A DNA stretch of 64,000 bases, from contig NZ_LSRP01000140.1 of the NCBI RefSeq assembly GCF_001885585.1, positions 1 to 64,000 on the forward strand. The letters run 5' to 3'. This document shows, piece by piece, positions 16,936 to 26,611 of this stretch. Positions within the stretch are counted from its first letter, which is position 1; every line of letters starts with the position of its first letter. The stretch is from Pararhizobium antarcticum. GTDB lineage: Bacteria; Pseudomonadota; Alphaproteobacteria; Rhizobiales; Rhizobiaceae. The position numbers were made by a program, and so were the translations under genes. The notes under the pieces are model-generated. The model did not search any database, was not told the DNA's origin, and was given only the letters and a program-made list of their open reading frames with translations.

Positions 16936-18258
16936 TCAGCCGCCCGAAGCTTTCAAGGGCCACCGCTTTGCCTTGGGAGGCGCTTTTGGCTTCAACGGTA
17001 GTTTCGGTTTGCGCGGCGGATCGAGGACGTCGAGAAGCTGGCGTATCGTATCGATCTTCTCCTTCGAGGCACCGGCAAGCAGCGGCCTCAGCAACGCGCG
17101 GCTTGATCCCGCAGGAACGGCCGGCGTCACGCCGCTCGCCTTGCCCGCGACCGCTCTGTTTTCCTTCATCCATTGCAGAAGTGCCAGCGCCTCCTCGAAC
17201 GAAATCTCCTTGCGCAGGATGGGATCGAAATATTTCGGATAAAGCAGGTAGGCAGCTGCGAAAATCTCCTCGACCGACCGACGGGCGGTCCGTCGTTCAC
17301 AAAGCTGCCGGTCGTCGGTCGCTCCCCACCCTGCATAAAAGGGCATGCCCAGGCAGGTAACCTTGATGCCCCTGATCAGCGCCTCGAAACCGGATAGCGA
17401 GGTGATTGTGTAGACATGGTCCACGGTCTTGAAGGCGTCTGCCAGCGTGATATCCTGATCGAGCACAAGCGCAAAGCTGCGGACGAGGTCGGGATTGGAC
17501 TGCGGCGGATCCTTGCGTGTGCCGTGCAGGACTTCCGGGTGCGGCTTGTAGATGATCTGCGCATCGGGATTTTCGCGTGCGGCGATCCTGACCAGATCAT
17601 TGTTGTCGATCTTGAGATTGCACCCCTTGATAATCGACATATCGCCTTCGACCTGCCCGACCACCAGCACCCTGCGCCGGGTTTTCGGGCCATAGATCGT
17701 TTCGACATCCACATCCTCGGATGTGTTGTATTTGCTGAGGCGCGTGCTGAGCAGAAGGTCGATCCCGCGCCGCGCACGGTTCACAAGCTCCGGATCGCCG
17801 GCGAAATCACGGGTGTCGATGATTTCTTCCAGGTCGCTCCGGCCCGTCGGGTCGAAATAGAGGACCGACGAATCAAAACACAAAGAGAGCGGCGGTGCCT
17901 TGGTCGCGCCGAGCGCAACAGAGCGAATGAAGCCGTCCTCGATGCGGATCAAAGGGACGTTGAAGCGCTTGCAGAAGGTCTCGACGTAATCCGGATGTTT
18001 GTATCCCCAGACATACATCTTGCTCTGCCTGTCCGCCAGCACCCAGGGCACGATCGACAGGTAGAATTCAAATCGGGTGAAAGACTTGTCGCGCCGGTGA
18101 ATGGCTTCGTTGGGCAGCCAATCCTGGATGAAGTCCTTCCAGGGGCTGAGACCGAGCACAAACGCCGTCGGCTTGCCTGTGCTGCTCCAACGCCGAAACG
18201 GAATGCGACCGTATCGATACATCGCCTTGAATATCTGCAACGGACTGTTTGGCTTCAT
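16936..18258 (-). CDS. KpsC/LpsZ-like capsule polysaccharide protein (single module)
   Basis: A 440-residue cytosolic glycosyltransferase-like protein of the capsule-synthesis family. Motifs typical of KpsC are present: RIEDGFIRSVALG, SIIKGCNLKIDNN, IIYKPHPEVLHG, TSLSGFEALIRG and GMPFYAGWGATDD. KpsC adds beta-Kdo residues to the lipid anchor of group 2 capsules and normally has two such modules; this protein has only one, like LpsZ of Sinorhizobium meliloti. The C-terminal tail (about 395-440) is Lys/Pro-rich. No other kps/rkp genes are in the window, so it may modify the length or anchoring of a polysaccharide made elsewhere. Function as a Kdo transferase is inferred. Confidence 0.82.
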   Translation of the reverse strand: MKPNSPLQIFKAMYRYGRIPFRRWSSTGKPTAFVLGLSPWKDFIQDWLPNEAIHRRDKSFTRFEFYLSIVPWVLADRQSKMYVWGYKHPDYVETFCKRFNVPLIRIEDGFIRSVALGATKAPPLSLCFDSSVLYFDPTGRSDLEEIIDTRDFAGDPELVNRARRGIDLLLSTRLSKYNTSEDVDVETIYGPKTRRRVLVVGQVEGDMSIIKGCNLKIDNNDLVRIAARENPDAQIIYKPHPEVLHGTRKDPPQSNPDLVRSFALVLDQDITLADAFKTVDHVYTITSLSGFEALIRGIKVTCLGMPFYAGWGATDDRQLCERRTARRSVEEIFAAAYLLYPKYFDPILRKEISFEEALALLQWMKENRAVAGKASGVTPAVPAGSSRALLRPLLAGASKEKIDTIRQLLDVLDPPRKPKLPLKPKAPPKAKRWPLKASGG

Positions 18259-18630
18259 GTCATTTCCCTGTCTGCAGCAATTTCATTCGCTTAAGCTCGA
18301 GCACAGTCCCCGAGAGGTTGCCGACCCGATCCGGACGGTTTCGCTGAGCGACGGCGGCCATCTCGGAAGTTGGCCTGGCGGCGACGCAGCCACCCTCACC
18401 GAGCGGGCCGCATCGGCAAACCCGACAATGCCCGATCAGCATATCGCAGGATCAGCTAGTATTAAGGTCATGTGACAGGTTCATGACAGTGCGGCGCGCG
18501 CAGATCGCCGCGTCCGTGGAAAACCATTGTCAAGCGACGGGAAGTCCCGTTGCGTCAAAGCATGGACACGGCCGTCAAAAGACAGGACGGACCGATGAAG
18601 CCGCTATGCGTCGATGTAGGAAATGAGAAA
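18259..18630. other. intergenic region, nothing recognised
   Basis: About 370 bases between the capsule gene and tRNA-Arg. It should hold the capsule gene promoter (minus strand). No supported gene, clear hairpin terminator or repeat was found. Confidence 0.5.
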
Positions 18631-18707
18631 TGGTGCACCCGGAACGATTCGAACGTCCGACCCTCAGATTCGTAGTCTGATGCTCTATCCAGCTGAGCTA
18701 CGGGTGC
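18631..18707 (-). tRNA. tRNA-Arg (anticodon ACG)
   Basis: Reading the minus strand gives a full cloverleaf of 77 bases. The acceptor arm is GCACCCG / CGGGTGC, the D arm is GCTCAGCTGGATAGAGC, the anticodon arm CAGACTACGAATCTG has anticodon ACG, and the T arm contains GTTCGAATC. Discriminator A is followed by a genome-encoded CCA (18631-18633). A34 is expected to be deaminated to inosine, reading CGU, CGC and CGA codons. A possible promoter lies just upstream. Confidence 0.97.
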
Positions 18708-18742
18708 TTTTCGCTGCGGCCTGAACCGCTTGCGTGGCGATC

Positions 18743-18770
18743 CTCTAAAACGTCCGCGGGGGGATTGCAA
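18743..18770 (-). promoter_or_regulatory. candidate sigma-70 promoter of tRNA-Arg
   Basis: On the minus strand TTGCAA (18765-18770) and TTAGAG (18743-18748) are 16 bases apart and lie 36-63 bases upstream of the tRNA 5' end. The match is partial. Confidence 0.3.
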
Positions 18771-18878
18771 GCGAATTTCCGCGAAAAAATCATTTTTAGA
18801 AAGGAAGCCTGTCCTGCCCTGTGGAGGAAGCCCGGATATGCCGGCTTTCCGCGACGCGGAGACGGGTTGGCAGCGATC

Positions 18879-20363
18879 TCAATGCCTTGCCTTCGTGCGG
18901 AAGGCGTCGAGAGGCACCGGGCGATCCGGCAATTCGATCCGGAACAGGGTGCCGGGTGTCGCCTTCTCGACCAGGGCGATCGTTCCGCCATGGGCCAGCA
19001 CCAGCTCCCGGGCGATCGCGAGCCCAAGTCCGGTACCACCGGAACGCACCGACCCTCGAAACGCCGAAAACAGGTTTTCCCGCGCCCTGGGCGGCATGCC
19101 GGGGCCGTTGTCGTCGATGGATATGCTGACCACGCTGCCGGTGCGCAGGGCGGTGACGCTGACCAGCCGCCGGCCGGCCGCGCCCGACGCATCGTTCATC
19201 AGCGCCTGCACCGCGTTGCGGCAGATATTGTGGACGACGCGGAACAGCTGTTCGCTATCAGCATCGACCTGAAGGTCATCGGCGATCTGGATGCTGAACT
19301 CGATATCGGATTTCGGATCGATGGCCAGCATTTCAGACACGTCGGTGACCAGGGGGCGCAGCGCAACGAAACGGCGGTGGGGCTCCGGCTCCGTCGTTCG
19401 CCCATAGGACAGGACCTCGGTCGTATAGCCCACGGCCCTGTCGATGCTGCGCAGCAAAGTGGGTGCGAAGCGCTTGACGATCGGATCGTCGACGCTGGCA
19501 AGGCGATCGGAAATCAGCTGTGCCGAGGACAGGATGTTGCGCATGTCATGATTGATCTTGGAAACGGCGAGGCCGAGATCGGCAAGGTTCTTCTGCTGCT
19601 TCAGCGTTTTCTGCAGATGCCGCTGCATGCTGGCAAGATGCTGGCCGGCGACCGAGAGTTCGTCCGTGCCCTGCGAGGCCGCAAGCACACGGGCCGGATC
19701 GGACGGATCGGCGGAAAAGGCGCGCATGCTTGTCGTCATGCGGCGGATCGGGCGAATCATCAGCCGGTTGATCGACAGGAAGATCAGCGCGGCGGTGATC
19801 AGCGATATGACCAGCGAGAGAAAAAAGACGTTGCGGGCATAGGCGAGCATCGCCTTGCGCAGGCTCGAATCCTCGATGACCAGTTCGATGGTCGCGTCGC
19901 TGTCGCCGACCGGCCCGAACACCCGCAGGATCCGGTCGCCGCCAAAAATAAGGGTGTCGAAAGCATCGCGTATGGCCGTCAGCGGCGTCATTGCGGCGAG
20001 ATCATACTGGTCATCGACCTCGGGCGGCATGTTGACGGCGGCGACCAGCCGCGATTCCGTGCTGCGGCGCAGCACGATGGCCTTGGTCCCTGTCGCCATC
20101 AGCGTGTCTTCCTGAACCGTGCGGGACAGTTCGACATTGTCCATGCCATCCACCACGACAGCAGCGGCGGCGGCCGTGTTCAGCCTGTCCTCCAGCCAGC
20201 GAAGCCGCATATTGGCAACGGACGGCACGAAGATCAGGACTTCGGCGAGCATGACGAAAATAATGGTGAGCAGCAGAAGCCGTCCGGAAAGGCCGCGGAG
20301 GAACCATGCCCGAACCGGTGGTTCTTCAGGCGCCGCGTCCCGCTCGGTGTCGTCCATCATCAT
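18879..20363 (-). CDS. sensor histidine kinase (orphan)
   Basis: A 494-residue inner-membrane kinase. A first transmembrane helix (about 27-47), a periplasmic sensor of about 135 residues, a second helix (about 183-205) and a HAMP linker are followed by the catalytic core. The phosphoacceptor is His272 in SKINHDMRNILS. N-box (HNICRNAVQAL), G1 (DDNGPGMP) and G2 (GTGLGLAIA) are intact, so it should be active. Three consecutive ATG codons begin at 20363 with GGGAAGAG upstream. The longer 530-residue form lacks conserved sequence. No response regulator gene is adjacent, so its partner and signal are unknown. Confidence 0.9.
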   Translation of the reverse strand: MMMDDTERDAAPEEPPVRAWFLRGLSGRLLLLTIIFVMLAEVLIFVPSVANMRLRWLEDRLNTAAAAAVVVDGMDNVELSRTVQEDTLMATGTKAIVLRRSTESRLVAAVNMPPEVDDQYDLAAMTPLTAIRDAFDTLIFGGDRILRVFGPVGDSDATIELVIEDSSLRKAMLAYARNVFFLSLVISLITAALIFLSINRLMIRPIRRMTTSMRAFSADPSDPARVLAASQGTDELSVAGQHLASMQRHLQKTLKQQKNLADLGLAVSKINHDMRNILSSAQLISDRLASVDDPIVKRFAPTLLRSIDRAVGYTTEVLSYGRTTEPEPHRRFVALRPLVTDVSEMLAIDPKSDIEFSIQIADDLQVDADSEQLFRVVHNICRNAVQALMNDASGAAGRRLVSVTALRTGSVVSISIDDNGPGMPPRARENLFSAFRGSVRSGGTGLGLAIARELVLAHGGTIALVEKATPGTLFRIELPDRPVPLDAFRTKARH

Positions 20364-20601
20364 GCGCTCTTCCCGAGGCTTCCGCCAAGGCACGCCGCAG
20401 GAAGGGGGATTGCGCGGACGGCGGCTGGAATGCCGGAGACCCATGATAGGCGATCGCCGCGCGTTTTCCAATCTCCGTCATCACCGGTCACCCGCGCTAT
20501 CTTGGCGCGGTATCCTGGCCGTCTGGGCAACGTCTCCAAACAAAGAGTCTGAGCGCGGTCTCCGGGCACGCAACCTTAAACAGGACGCTGCCGTAAAACG
20601 G

Positions 20602-20639
20602 AAGCGTCCGCGCCAGCTTTTCGGCTGACGCGGACGCTT
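20602..20639 (-). terminator. intrinsic terminator of the chemoreceptor gene
   Basis: A long stem, AAGCGTCCGCGcCAGC paired with GCTGaCGCGGACGCTT, surrounds a TTTTCG loop about 20 bases past the chemoreceptor stop. The U-tract after it on the minus strand is short (CCGTTTTACGG). Confidence 0.75.
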
Positions 20640-20657
20640 GATTTCGATGGTCTGGTT

Positions 20658-22685
20658 TCAGAACTCTTCCCACGTATCCTTGGAGACCGCGGCATTTGTC
20701 GACCCGCCACCAAAGGCACGGGCAACAGTGCCCATCATCCGACGGGCGGGAGAGGCGACCGGACGGGCCGTCTCATGGACGGGAGCGGGAGCTGCACTGC
20801 GCCCATTGCTCTGTGCGTGTCCCTGTCCCTGATCCACCTTGAACTGGGAGACAAGACGGGCCAGGCTGCCGGCTTCGGCAGACAGCTTGTGCGTGGCGGC
20901 ATTGGCCTCCTCGACCATGGCAGCGTTCTGCTGGGTGACCTGATCCATCTGGTTGATGGCGGTGCTGACTTCGCTCAGCCCCGTCGACTGCTCGCGCGCG
21001 GCAACGGCGATCGAATGGATGTGATCGTTGATCTGGAGAACACGATTCTCGATCTGGCCGAGGACGACGCCGGTTTCCTGAACAAGCTTGACGCCGGTCG
21101 CGACTTCCGAGCCCGATTTCGAAATCAGGCCCTTGATGTCCTTGGCAGCACTCGCAGCCCGCTGGGCCAGTTCACGGACTTCCTGGGCGACGACCGCGAA
21201 GCCCTTGCCCGCATCGCCGGCACGGGCCGCTTCGACGCCGGCATTCAGCGCCAGCAGGTTGGTCTGGAAGGCGATCTCGTCGATCACATTGGTAATCTGG
21301 CCGATCTCATTGGCGGCCTGCTCGATGCGACCCATCGCGCTGACGGTGTTGCGCACGACTTCGCCCGACTGGGCTGCACTCTGCTTGGCCTCGTTGACCA
21401 TGACGGTCGCTTCCTGGGCGCGCTCCGTGGAATTGCGCACGGCAACCGTGATCTCATCGAGCGCTGCGGAGGTTTCTTCGAGGGCTGCGGCCTGCTGTTC
21501 GGTGCGGCGCGACAGATCGTCGGTGGCGGAGCGCAGTTCCGAGGAATTGCCATTGATCGAATCCGTGGTGGTGCGGACTTCGCGCATCGTCTTCTGCAGC
21601 GTGAACAGCGTGTCGTTGACGTTCGTCTGCAGTTCGGCAAAGGCGCCCTGGAACTGGCCATCCATATTCTGCGTCAGGTCGCCGTTTGCCAGGCTGGCGA
21701 TCACGCGGCGCGTCTCGTTGATGCCCGTGTCGACGCTGCTGACGAGTTCGTTGACGCTGCCGGAAAACCGGTTGAGGTCCTCGTTCTGATAGTCCTTCTC
21801 GATACGCTTGCGGAAATCGCCGGCCGCGGCAGCGGCCACGACGACGGCGATGCTGGACTGCAGATCCGCGCTCTTTTCACGCAGCGCCGCTTCCTGGCTG
21901 TTCAGTTCGCGAACGGCAAGGCCATTGCGCTTGAAGACTTCGACAGCCTCGGCCATTTCGCCGATTTCGTCCTTGCGGCCGGCAAAGGGCACGATGACAT
22001 CCAGATTGCCACCGGCAAGCTGCTTCATTTTTTCGGTCAGATCCAGAATCGGGCGGCTGAGCTGATTGGTAGCGATATACGCCGCCGTGCCGATACCGGC
22101 GGAGAGACCGAGCCCTGCCATGGCGAGGATGAGCGTGATCATCGAGCTTTCGAACGAACTGATGTCCGCCTTGATCGCGTCAAGCGCGGTCTTGTCGGTT
22201 TCGACAACCGCGTCAATTTCCGCCTGGAAAGCCTTGCGGTTGGCGCGGTTCAGCTCGTTGTTGCCCTGCTCGTTGGCCGCCTTGGGATCAACCTCCTGGC
22301 TGAGGCGGGCCGTCTCGGTGCGGAACGTCCGGAATTCGGCTGCACGGGTGACCACCGCTTCGAACGCCGGAAGCTGTTCGGCCGGGACCTGCGGGCGCCA
22401 TTCCGTCAGCAGCGCATCCATCTTGTCGAGATTCTTCGTCAGCCCGTCGGCAAAGTTCTTCGCCTTTTCGGCTGTTGGCGCTGCGTAAATTCCGCGCGCT
22501 TCCATGACGACAGCCGTGACGATGCGGTTGAGGTGCTCACCGTTGAAGGCGCGATCGGATGCGTTGTCGAACCGGGCGAGTTTGGAATTGTATTCGGTCG
22601 CGACGATCAACGCCACTCCGGTAATCGCCAGCGCCACAAAGCTCATGACCCCGACCATCAAATAGATCTTGCCGCGAATTTTCAT
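20658..22685 (-). CDS. methyl-accepting chemotaxis protein
   Basis: A 675-residue chemoreceptor. Transmembrane helices at about 8-30 and 186-208 flank a roughly 155-residue periplasmic, helical ligand domain. A HAMP domain (about 208-262), a second HAMP-like linker (about 295-355) and the cytoplasmic signalling hairpin follow. The hairpin tip, [20 protein letters not shown], contacts CheA/CheW. The protein ends TWEEF, a tether pentapeptide of the NWETF type that docks CheR/CheB for adaptation. A strong RBS (GAAGGAG) precedes ATG 22685. No other che genes are nearby. The ligand is unknown. Confidence 0.93.
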   Translation of the reverse strand: MKIRGKIYLMVGVMSFVALAITGVALIVATEYNSKLARFDNASDRAFNGEHLNRIVTAVVMEARGIYAAPTAEKAKNFADGLTKNLDKMDALLTEWRPQVPAEQLPAFEAVVTRAAEFRTFRTETARLSQEVDPKAANEQGNNELNRANRKAFQAEIDAVVETDKTALDAIKADISSFESSMITLILAMAGLGLSAGIGTAAYIATNQLSRPILDLTEKMKQLAGGNLDVIVPFAGRKDEIGEMAEAVEVFKRNGLAVRELNSQEAALREKSADLQSSIAVVVAAAAAGDFRKRIEKDYQNEDLNRFSGSVNELVSSVDTGINETRRVIASLANGDLTQNMDGQFQGAFAELQTNVNDTLFTLQKTMREVRTTTDSINGNSSELRSATDDLSRRTEQQAAALEETSAALDEITVAVRNSTERAQEATVMVNEAKQSAAQSGEVVRNTVSAMGRIEQAANEIGQITNVIDEIAFQTNLLALNAGVEAARAGDAGKGFAVVAQEVRELAQRAASAAKDIKGLISKSGSEVATGVKLVQETGVVLGQIENRVLQINDHIHSIAVAAREQSTGLSEVSTAINQMDQVTQQNAAMVEEANAATHKLSAEAGSLARLVSQFKVDQGQGHAQSNGRSAAPAPVHETARPVASPARRMMGTVARAFGGGSTNAAVSKDTWEEF

Positions 22686-22784
22686 TTCCTACGTCTCCTT
22701 CAAGCCAAAACGCCGGAAATGCAGGATTGGCTTCACTGAATGTGCGAACACTCTAAATCACGAATGATTAACGATTCGCATCAG

Positions 22785-22809
22785 AAGCCCTCTAGAATTT
22801 AGGGGGCTT
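22785..22809. repeat. inverted repeat upstream of the chemoreceptor
   Basis: AAGCCCTCTA and TAGGGGGCTT pair with one mismatch around a GAATT loop, about 100 bases upstream of the chemoreceptor start. It could be a leader hairpin or an operator. No clear U-tract supports termination. Confidence 0.4.
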
Positions 22810-22956
22810 GTATTAATAATCCGGTAAGTCAAATAGGTTAGCGTTTACTGACGCTTCAACCTCCGGATGCACATCGACCGACAACTCCCTGCTCGCGGAG
22901 CGCCAACTCATGGCATACGGCGCTTCAACGATCCGACGGGACATCCGGGACGGGAA

Positions 22957-22986
22957 TTGACTCCGCAAGGCGTTTCCCCTTATAAG
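22957..22986 (+). promoter_or_regulatory. sigma-70 promoter for rpmH-rnpA-yidC
   Basis: TTGACT (22957-22962) and TATAAG (22981-22986) are spaced by 18 bases, about 115 bases upstream of rpmH. It is a close match to the housekeeping consensus and is positioned to drive the ribosomal protein operon. Confidence 0.65.
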
Positions 22987-23099
22987 CCGCGCACGTCCGG
23001 TCAACCTGCGTTGCCCTGTGGCCGTGCCATGTCCGGAACGTAACGCTCCTTGCTACGAAGCAAACCCAAGAAGGGCCGCACACCGCGGTATTAAAATAA

Positions 23100-23237
23100 A
23101 TGACGAAGCGTACCTACCAACCGTCCAAGCTTGTCCGCAAGCGCCGGCACGGTTTTCGTTCCCGTATCGCCACCAAGGGCGGCCGTAAGGTCATCACCGC
23201 TCGCCGCGCCCGTGGCCGCAAGCGTCTGTCGGCGTAA
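23100..23237 (+). CDS. rpmH: 50S ribosomal protein L34
   Basis: A 45-residue, strongly basic protein (starts [20 protein letters not shown] and ends [10 protein letters not shown]), too short for standard gene lists but an unmistakable L34. It belongs to the large ribosomal subunit near the exit tunnel. The start is ATG 23100. rnpA follows after 15 bases, the conserved bacterial order rpmH-rnpA-yidC. The chromosomal origin and dnaA are not beside it, as is usual in rhizobia. Confidence 0.98.
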   Translation: MTKRTYQPSKLVRKRRHGFRSRIATKGGRKVITARRARGRKRLSA

Positions 23238-23252
23238 AGCCGGCATTGCCCG

Positions 23253-23660
23253 ATGACAGATCGCGGGCGATTGACGTCAAGCACTGAAGAAATAACTGCC
23301 GGGCGGCTGAAAAGTCGCCCGCAGTTTCTTGCTGTTCGCGCTGGTGAACAGAGGAAGGGGCCTCTCTTCCTTCTCGAGGTCCTCGACCGGAACATGCCGG
23401 AGGAACCCGCTCGCGCCGGTTTCACTGTGACCAAGAAACACGGCAACGCCGTGGAACGCAACCGGATGAGACGACGCCTCAAGGAGGCCGTGCGGCTCAC
23501 TGCCGGATTTGCAATGAGGCCGGGACACGACTATGTGATTGTCGCCCGGCGCGACCTTCTGACTGCCCCCTTCGAGCGGATCACCAGGAGCCTGCGCGAA
23601 CGCATCGAAAACAAGCCGAAACATAAGCGGCCCGAACAGGCCGGCTCCAGGAAAGAATGA
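23253..23660 (+). CDS. rnpA: ribonuclease P protein component
   Basis: A 135-residue basic protein that binds the catalytic RNA of RNase P and helps cleave the 5' leader of pre-tRNAs. The signature [20 protein letters not shown] (RNR motif) is complete. [19 protein letters not shown] near the N-terminus is also typical, with some extra N-terminal residues. The stop overlaps the yidC start as ATGA, so translation is coupled. Confidence 0.96.
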   Translation: MTDRGRLTSSTEEITAGRLKSRPQFLAVRAGEQRKGPLFLLEVLDRNMPEEPARAGFTVTKKHGNAVERNRMRRRLKEAVRLTAGFAMRPGHDYVIVARRDLLTAPFERITRSLRERIENKPKHKRPEQAGSRKE

Positions 23661-25450
23661 TGGAAAAAAACCGCAATTACTTCGTGGCAATTGCCCTGTC
23701 CGTGCTCATCCTGATTGCCTGGCAGTTCCTCTACGTCAATCCGAAGATCGAGAAGGATCGCCTGGCCGCCGAAGCCCAGCAGGCGCAGACGCAAGCGGCC
23801 GGTTCTGGCACCGCGGCCTCGCAGGCAACACCGGGCCAGGCGCTGCCGGCCAATGGCGCTGTTCCCGGCGCCAGCGAAAATCGCGACCAGGCGATCGCCA
23901 AATCCGCCCGTGTCGCGATCGATACGCCGGCACTGAGCGGCTCGATCAACCTGACCGGCGCCCGCTTTGACGACCTGAAGCTCAAGGAATACCACGAGAC
24001 GGTCGACGACAAGAGCCCGTTGATCACGCTCTTCAGCCCGGCCGATACGGCACAGGGCTATTTCACCGAACTTGGCTATATCGGCAATGACGCGAGCGGA
24101 ACCGTTCCAGGACCATCAACGGTCTGGACCCTTGCCGGTGGCGACAAGCTGACAGCGTCAACACCGGTGACGCTGTCCTTCACCAATGAAAAAGGCGTGG
24201 TCTTCACCCGCACGATCTCGATCGACGATCATTTCATGTTCCAGGTGACGGATGCCATCAACAATGGCAGCACCGCGCCGATTTCCGTATCGTCCTACGG
24301 CCGCGTGACCCGCTTCAACAAGCCGATCGAGCCGAGCGTCTATGTTCTGCATGAAGGCTTTATCGGGGTGATCGGCGAACACGGCCTGACCGAAGTCGCC
24401 TATGGCAAGGTCGAGGACGACGCGCCGATCCAGCCCGGCAAGACGACGACCGGCTGGCTCGGCATTACCGACAAATACTGGGCTGCAACGATCGTTCCAC
24501 CGCAGGCGACACCCTATGAGGCCAAGTTCGCGCATTTCCCGGACGGTCGCCCGCGCTACCAGGCGGACTACAAGCAGGACGCAATCACGATTGCGCCCGG
24601 CCAGTCCAGCGAACTGAAGAACCTCGTCTTTGCCGGAGCCAAGCAGGTACCGCTCGTCGATGGGTATGAACAGAGCTACGCGATCCCGCAGTTCGACCTG
24701 CTGATCGACTGGGGCTGGTTCTACTTCATCACCAAGCCGATGTTCAAAATGATGGACTTCTTCTTCCGCTATTTCGGAAACTTCGGCGTCGCCATCCTGA
24801 TGACCACCGTTGTCGTCAAGCTTCTCTTCTTCCCGCTGGCCAGCAAGCAGTATGCTTCCATGGCCAATATGAAGAAGGTTCAGCCGAAGATGGAGGAACT
24901 GAAGAAGAAACACGGCGACGACCGCATGGCCCTGCAGCAGGGCATGATGGCGCTCTACAAGGAAGAGAAGATCAACCCGATCGCCGGCTGCTGGCCGATC
25001 CTGTTGCAGATCCCGGTGTTCTTCGCGCTTTACAAGGTGATCTACGTCACCATCGAAATGCGCCACGCGCCGTTCTTCGGCTGGATCCAGGATCTTTCAG
25101 CACCGGATCCGACCTCGCTGTTCAACCTGTTCGGCCTGCTGCCCTTCGAGGTTCCTGCAATGCTGATGATCGGCGTCTGGCCGCTGATCATGGGTATCAC
25201 CATGTTCCTGCAGATGCGCATGAACCCGACGCCGCCGGATCCGACCCAGGCGATGCTGTTCACCTGGATGCCCGTCGTCTTCACCTTCATGCTGGCCACC
25301 TTCCCGGCCGGTCTGGTGATCTACTGGGCCTGGAACAACACGCTCTCGATCACCCAGCAGGCCTTCATCATGAAACGCCAAGGCGTCAAGGTCGAACTGT
25401 TCGACAATCTCAAGGGATTGTTCAGCAAGAAACCAAAGCCGGCCGAATAG
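23657..25450 (+). CDS. yidC: membrane protein insertase YidC
   Basis: A 597-residue inner-membrane insertase, the expected Gram-negative length. It has an N-terminal helix ([19 protein letters not shown]), a large periplasmic beta-sandwich (about 60-350) and five C-terminal helices. The conserved hydrophilic-groove segment and [16 protein letters not shown] are visible. It inserts small membrane proteins alone and others with SecYEG. ATG codons at 23657 and 23660 are both possible starts. A strong terminator follows 22 bases after the stop. Confidence 0.97.
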   Translation: MMEKNRNYFVAIALSVLILIAWQFLYVNPKIEKDRLAAEAQQAQTQAAGSGTAASQATPGQALPANGAVPGASENRDQAIAKSARVAIDTPALSGSINLTGARFDDLKLKEYHETVDDKSPLITLFSPADTAQGYFTELGYIGNDASGTVPGPSTVWTLAGGDKLTASTPVTLSFTNEKGVVFTRTISIDDHFMFQVTDAINNGSTAPISVSSYGRVTRFNKPIEPSVYVLHEGFIGVIGEHGLTEVAYGKVEDDAPIQPGKTTTGWLGITDKYWAATIVPPQATPYEAKFAHFPDGRPRYQADYKQDAITIAPGQSSELKNLVFAGAKQVPLVDGYEQSYAIPQFDLLIDWGWFYFITKPMFKMMDFFFRYFGNFGVAILMTTVVVKLLFFPLASKQYASMANMKKVQPKMEELKKKHGDDRMALQQGMMALYKEEKINPIAGCWPILLQIPVFFALYKVIYVTIEMRHAPFFGWIQDLSAPDPTSLFNLFGLLPFEVPAMLMIGVWPLIMGITMFLQMRMNPTPPDPTQAMLFTWMPVVFTFMLATFPAGLVIYWAWNNTLSITQQAFIMKRQGVKVELFDNLKGLFSKKPKPAE

Positions 25451-25471
25451 CCGGTCCAAACCTGCCGCTTG

Positions 25472-25503
25472 AAAAACCCCGGATCGATATCCGGGGTTTT
25501 TTC
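25472..25503 (+). terminator. intrinsic terminator after yidC
   Basis: AAAAACCCCGGAT and ATCCGGGGTTTTTT form a nearly perfect stem with a short CGAT-type loop and a run of T at the end. It closes the rpmH-rnpA-yidC transcript, so the next genes need their own promoter. Confidence 0.92.
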
Positions 25504-25611
25504 TTGCCGGACACCGACGCATCAAGCTTGCGACAGGCCTGTGTCGCGATTGTCGGCGTGTATCTGGTGATTTGGCCATAGATTGCCTTCACTGCCAACG
25601 GATTGAAGCCC

Positions 25612-26559
25612 ATGTCCCAGCCGACCGCGTTTCAGAAGCCTGCCACGGTTGCGCAGCCGGGCCATGCGAACGGCATGGCTCTGGTTCTCGGTTCGGCTGT
25701 CGTCTGGAGCTTTGGCGGCACGCTGGCGCGCTTCCTTGACATCGATGACAGCTGGACGGTGGTGTTCTGGCGCTCGGTTTTTGCAGCGCTGTTCCTGGTC
25801 GGCTTCATGCTGATGCGTGACGGCCCGCGCATGACCGTAACGCTGTTTCGGACGATGGGCCTGCCCGGCATCGCCGTTGGGCTGTGTTTCGCCATCGCTT
25901 CGACCTCCTTCATCCTGGCGCTGGCCTATACGACTGTGGCGAATGTCGTGCTGATCCAGGCCGGCGTGCCGCTGATTGCGGCGCTGATCGCCTGGGTGCT
26001 GTTTCGCGAACGCATCTCGCTGCTCACCTGGCTGGCAATCGCCGCCGTCATCTTCGGCGTTTCGATCATGGTTTCGGATTCGATCGGCGGCACGGCTTCG
26101 CCGATCGGCGATGCGCTGGCCGTTCTGATCGCCCTGGTATTTGCCACGGCAACCGTCATCACGCGCCGCTACGCCCATGTCCGCATGACGCCGGCCGCCT
26201 GCCTCGGAACCATCATTGCGGGCAGCGTCGCGGCGACCCAGGCGAGCGGTTTTGCCGTGACCCTGCCGGAACTCGGTGTGCTTGTTTGCTTCGGCGCGCT
26301 GAATTTCGGCCTTGGGCTGGCGCTGTTCGTCACCGGTGCGCGCCTTGTCCCTTCCGCGCTTGCCGCTCTGCTCGGTACGACCGAGACTGTGCTGGGGCCG
26401 CTCTGGGTGGCGCTGATCCATGGCGAGATCCCGACCGTCAACACGATCTTTGGCGGCGCCATCGTTCTTGCAGCCCTCCTGTCCTATCTGAGCGTCGAAA
26501 TGTGGCGTCAGCGGCGGCTTGATCGCCGCGTTTCGACCAAAGACCGCCATCTGCCTTGA
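25612..26559 (+). CDS. EamA/DMT-superfamily transporter
   Basis: A 315-residue polytopic protein with ten predicted helices in two EamA repeats (about 20-150 and 165-300). Motifs include [13 protein letters not shown] and the second-repeat end [20 protein letters not shown]. Such proteins export or import small metabolites across the inner membrane; substrate unknown. ATG 25612 is chosen over TTG 25603. It lies between yidC and engB on the same strand, separated from yidC by a terminator and from engB by 52 bases, so it may be co-transcribed with engB. Confidence 0.85.
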   Translation: MSQPTAFQKPATVAQPGHANGMALVLGSAVVWSFGGTLARFLDIDDSWTVVFWRSVFAALFLVGFMLMRDGPRMTVTLFRTMGLPGIAVGLCFAIASTSFILALAYTTVANVVLIQAGVPLIAALIAWVLFRERISLLTWLAIAAVIFGVSIMVSDSIGGTASPIGDALAVLIALVFATATVITRRYAHVRMTPAACLGTIIAGSVAATQASGFAVTLPELGVLVCFGALNFGLGLALFVTGARLVPSALAALLGTTETVLGPLWVALIHGEIPTVNTIFGGAIVLAALLSYLSVEMWRQRRLDRRVSTKDRHLP

Positions 26560-26611
26560 CAAGGACGGCCAAAACCTTGAAGCCCTGCAGTGTATCAAGG
26601 ATGAGCCAGAC

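Noticed and set aside
18631-18707. tRNA-Arg as an occupied attachment site
   Set aside because: No integrase gene and no repeat of the tRNA 3' end was seen in the window, so it is only mentioned as a possibility.
20775-22739. A 654-codon open frame on the plus strand across the chemoreceptor
   Set aside because: It is a shadow of the minus-strand chemoreceptor, which has complete domain structure.
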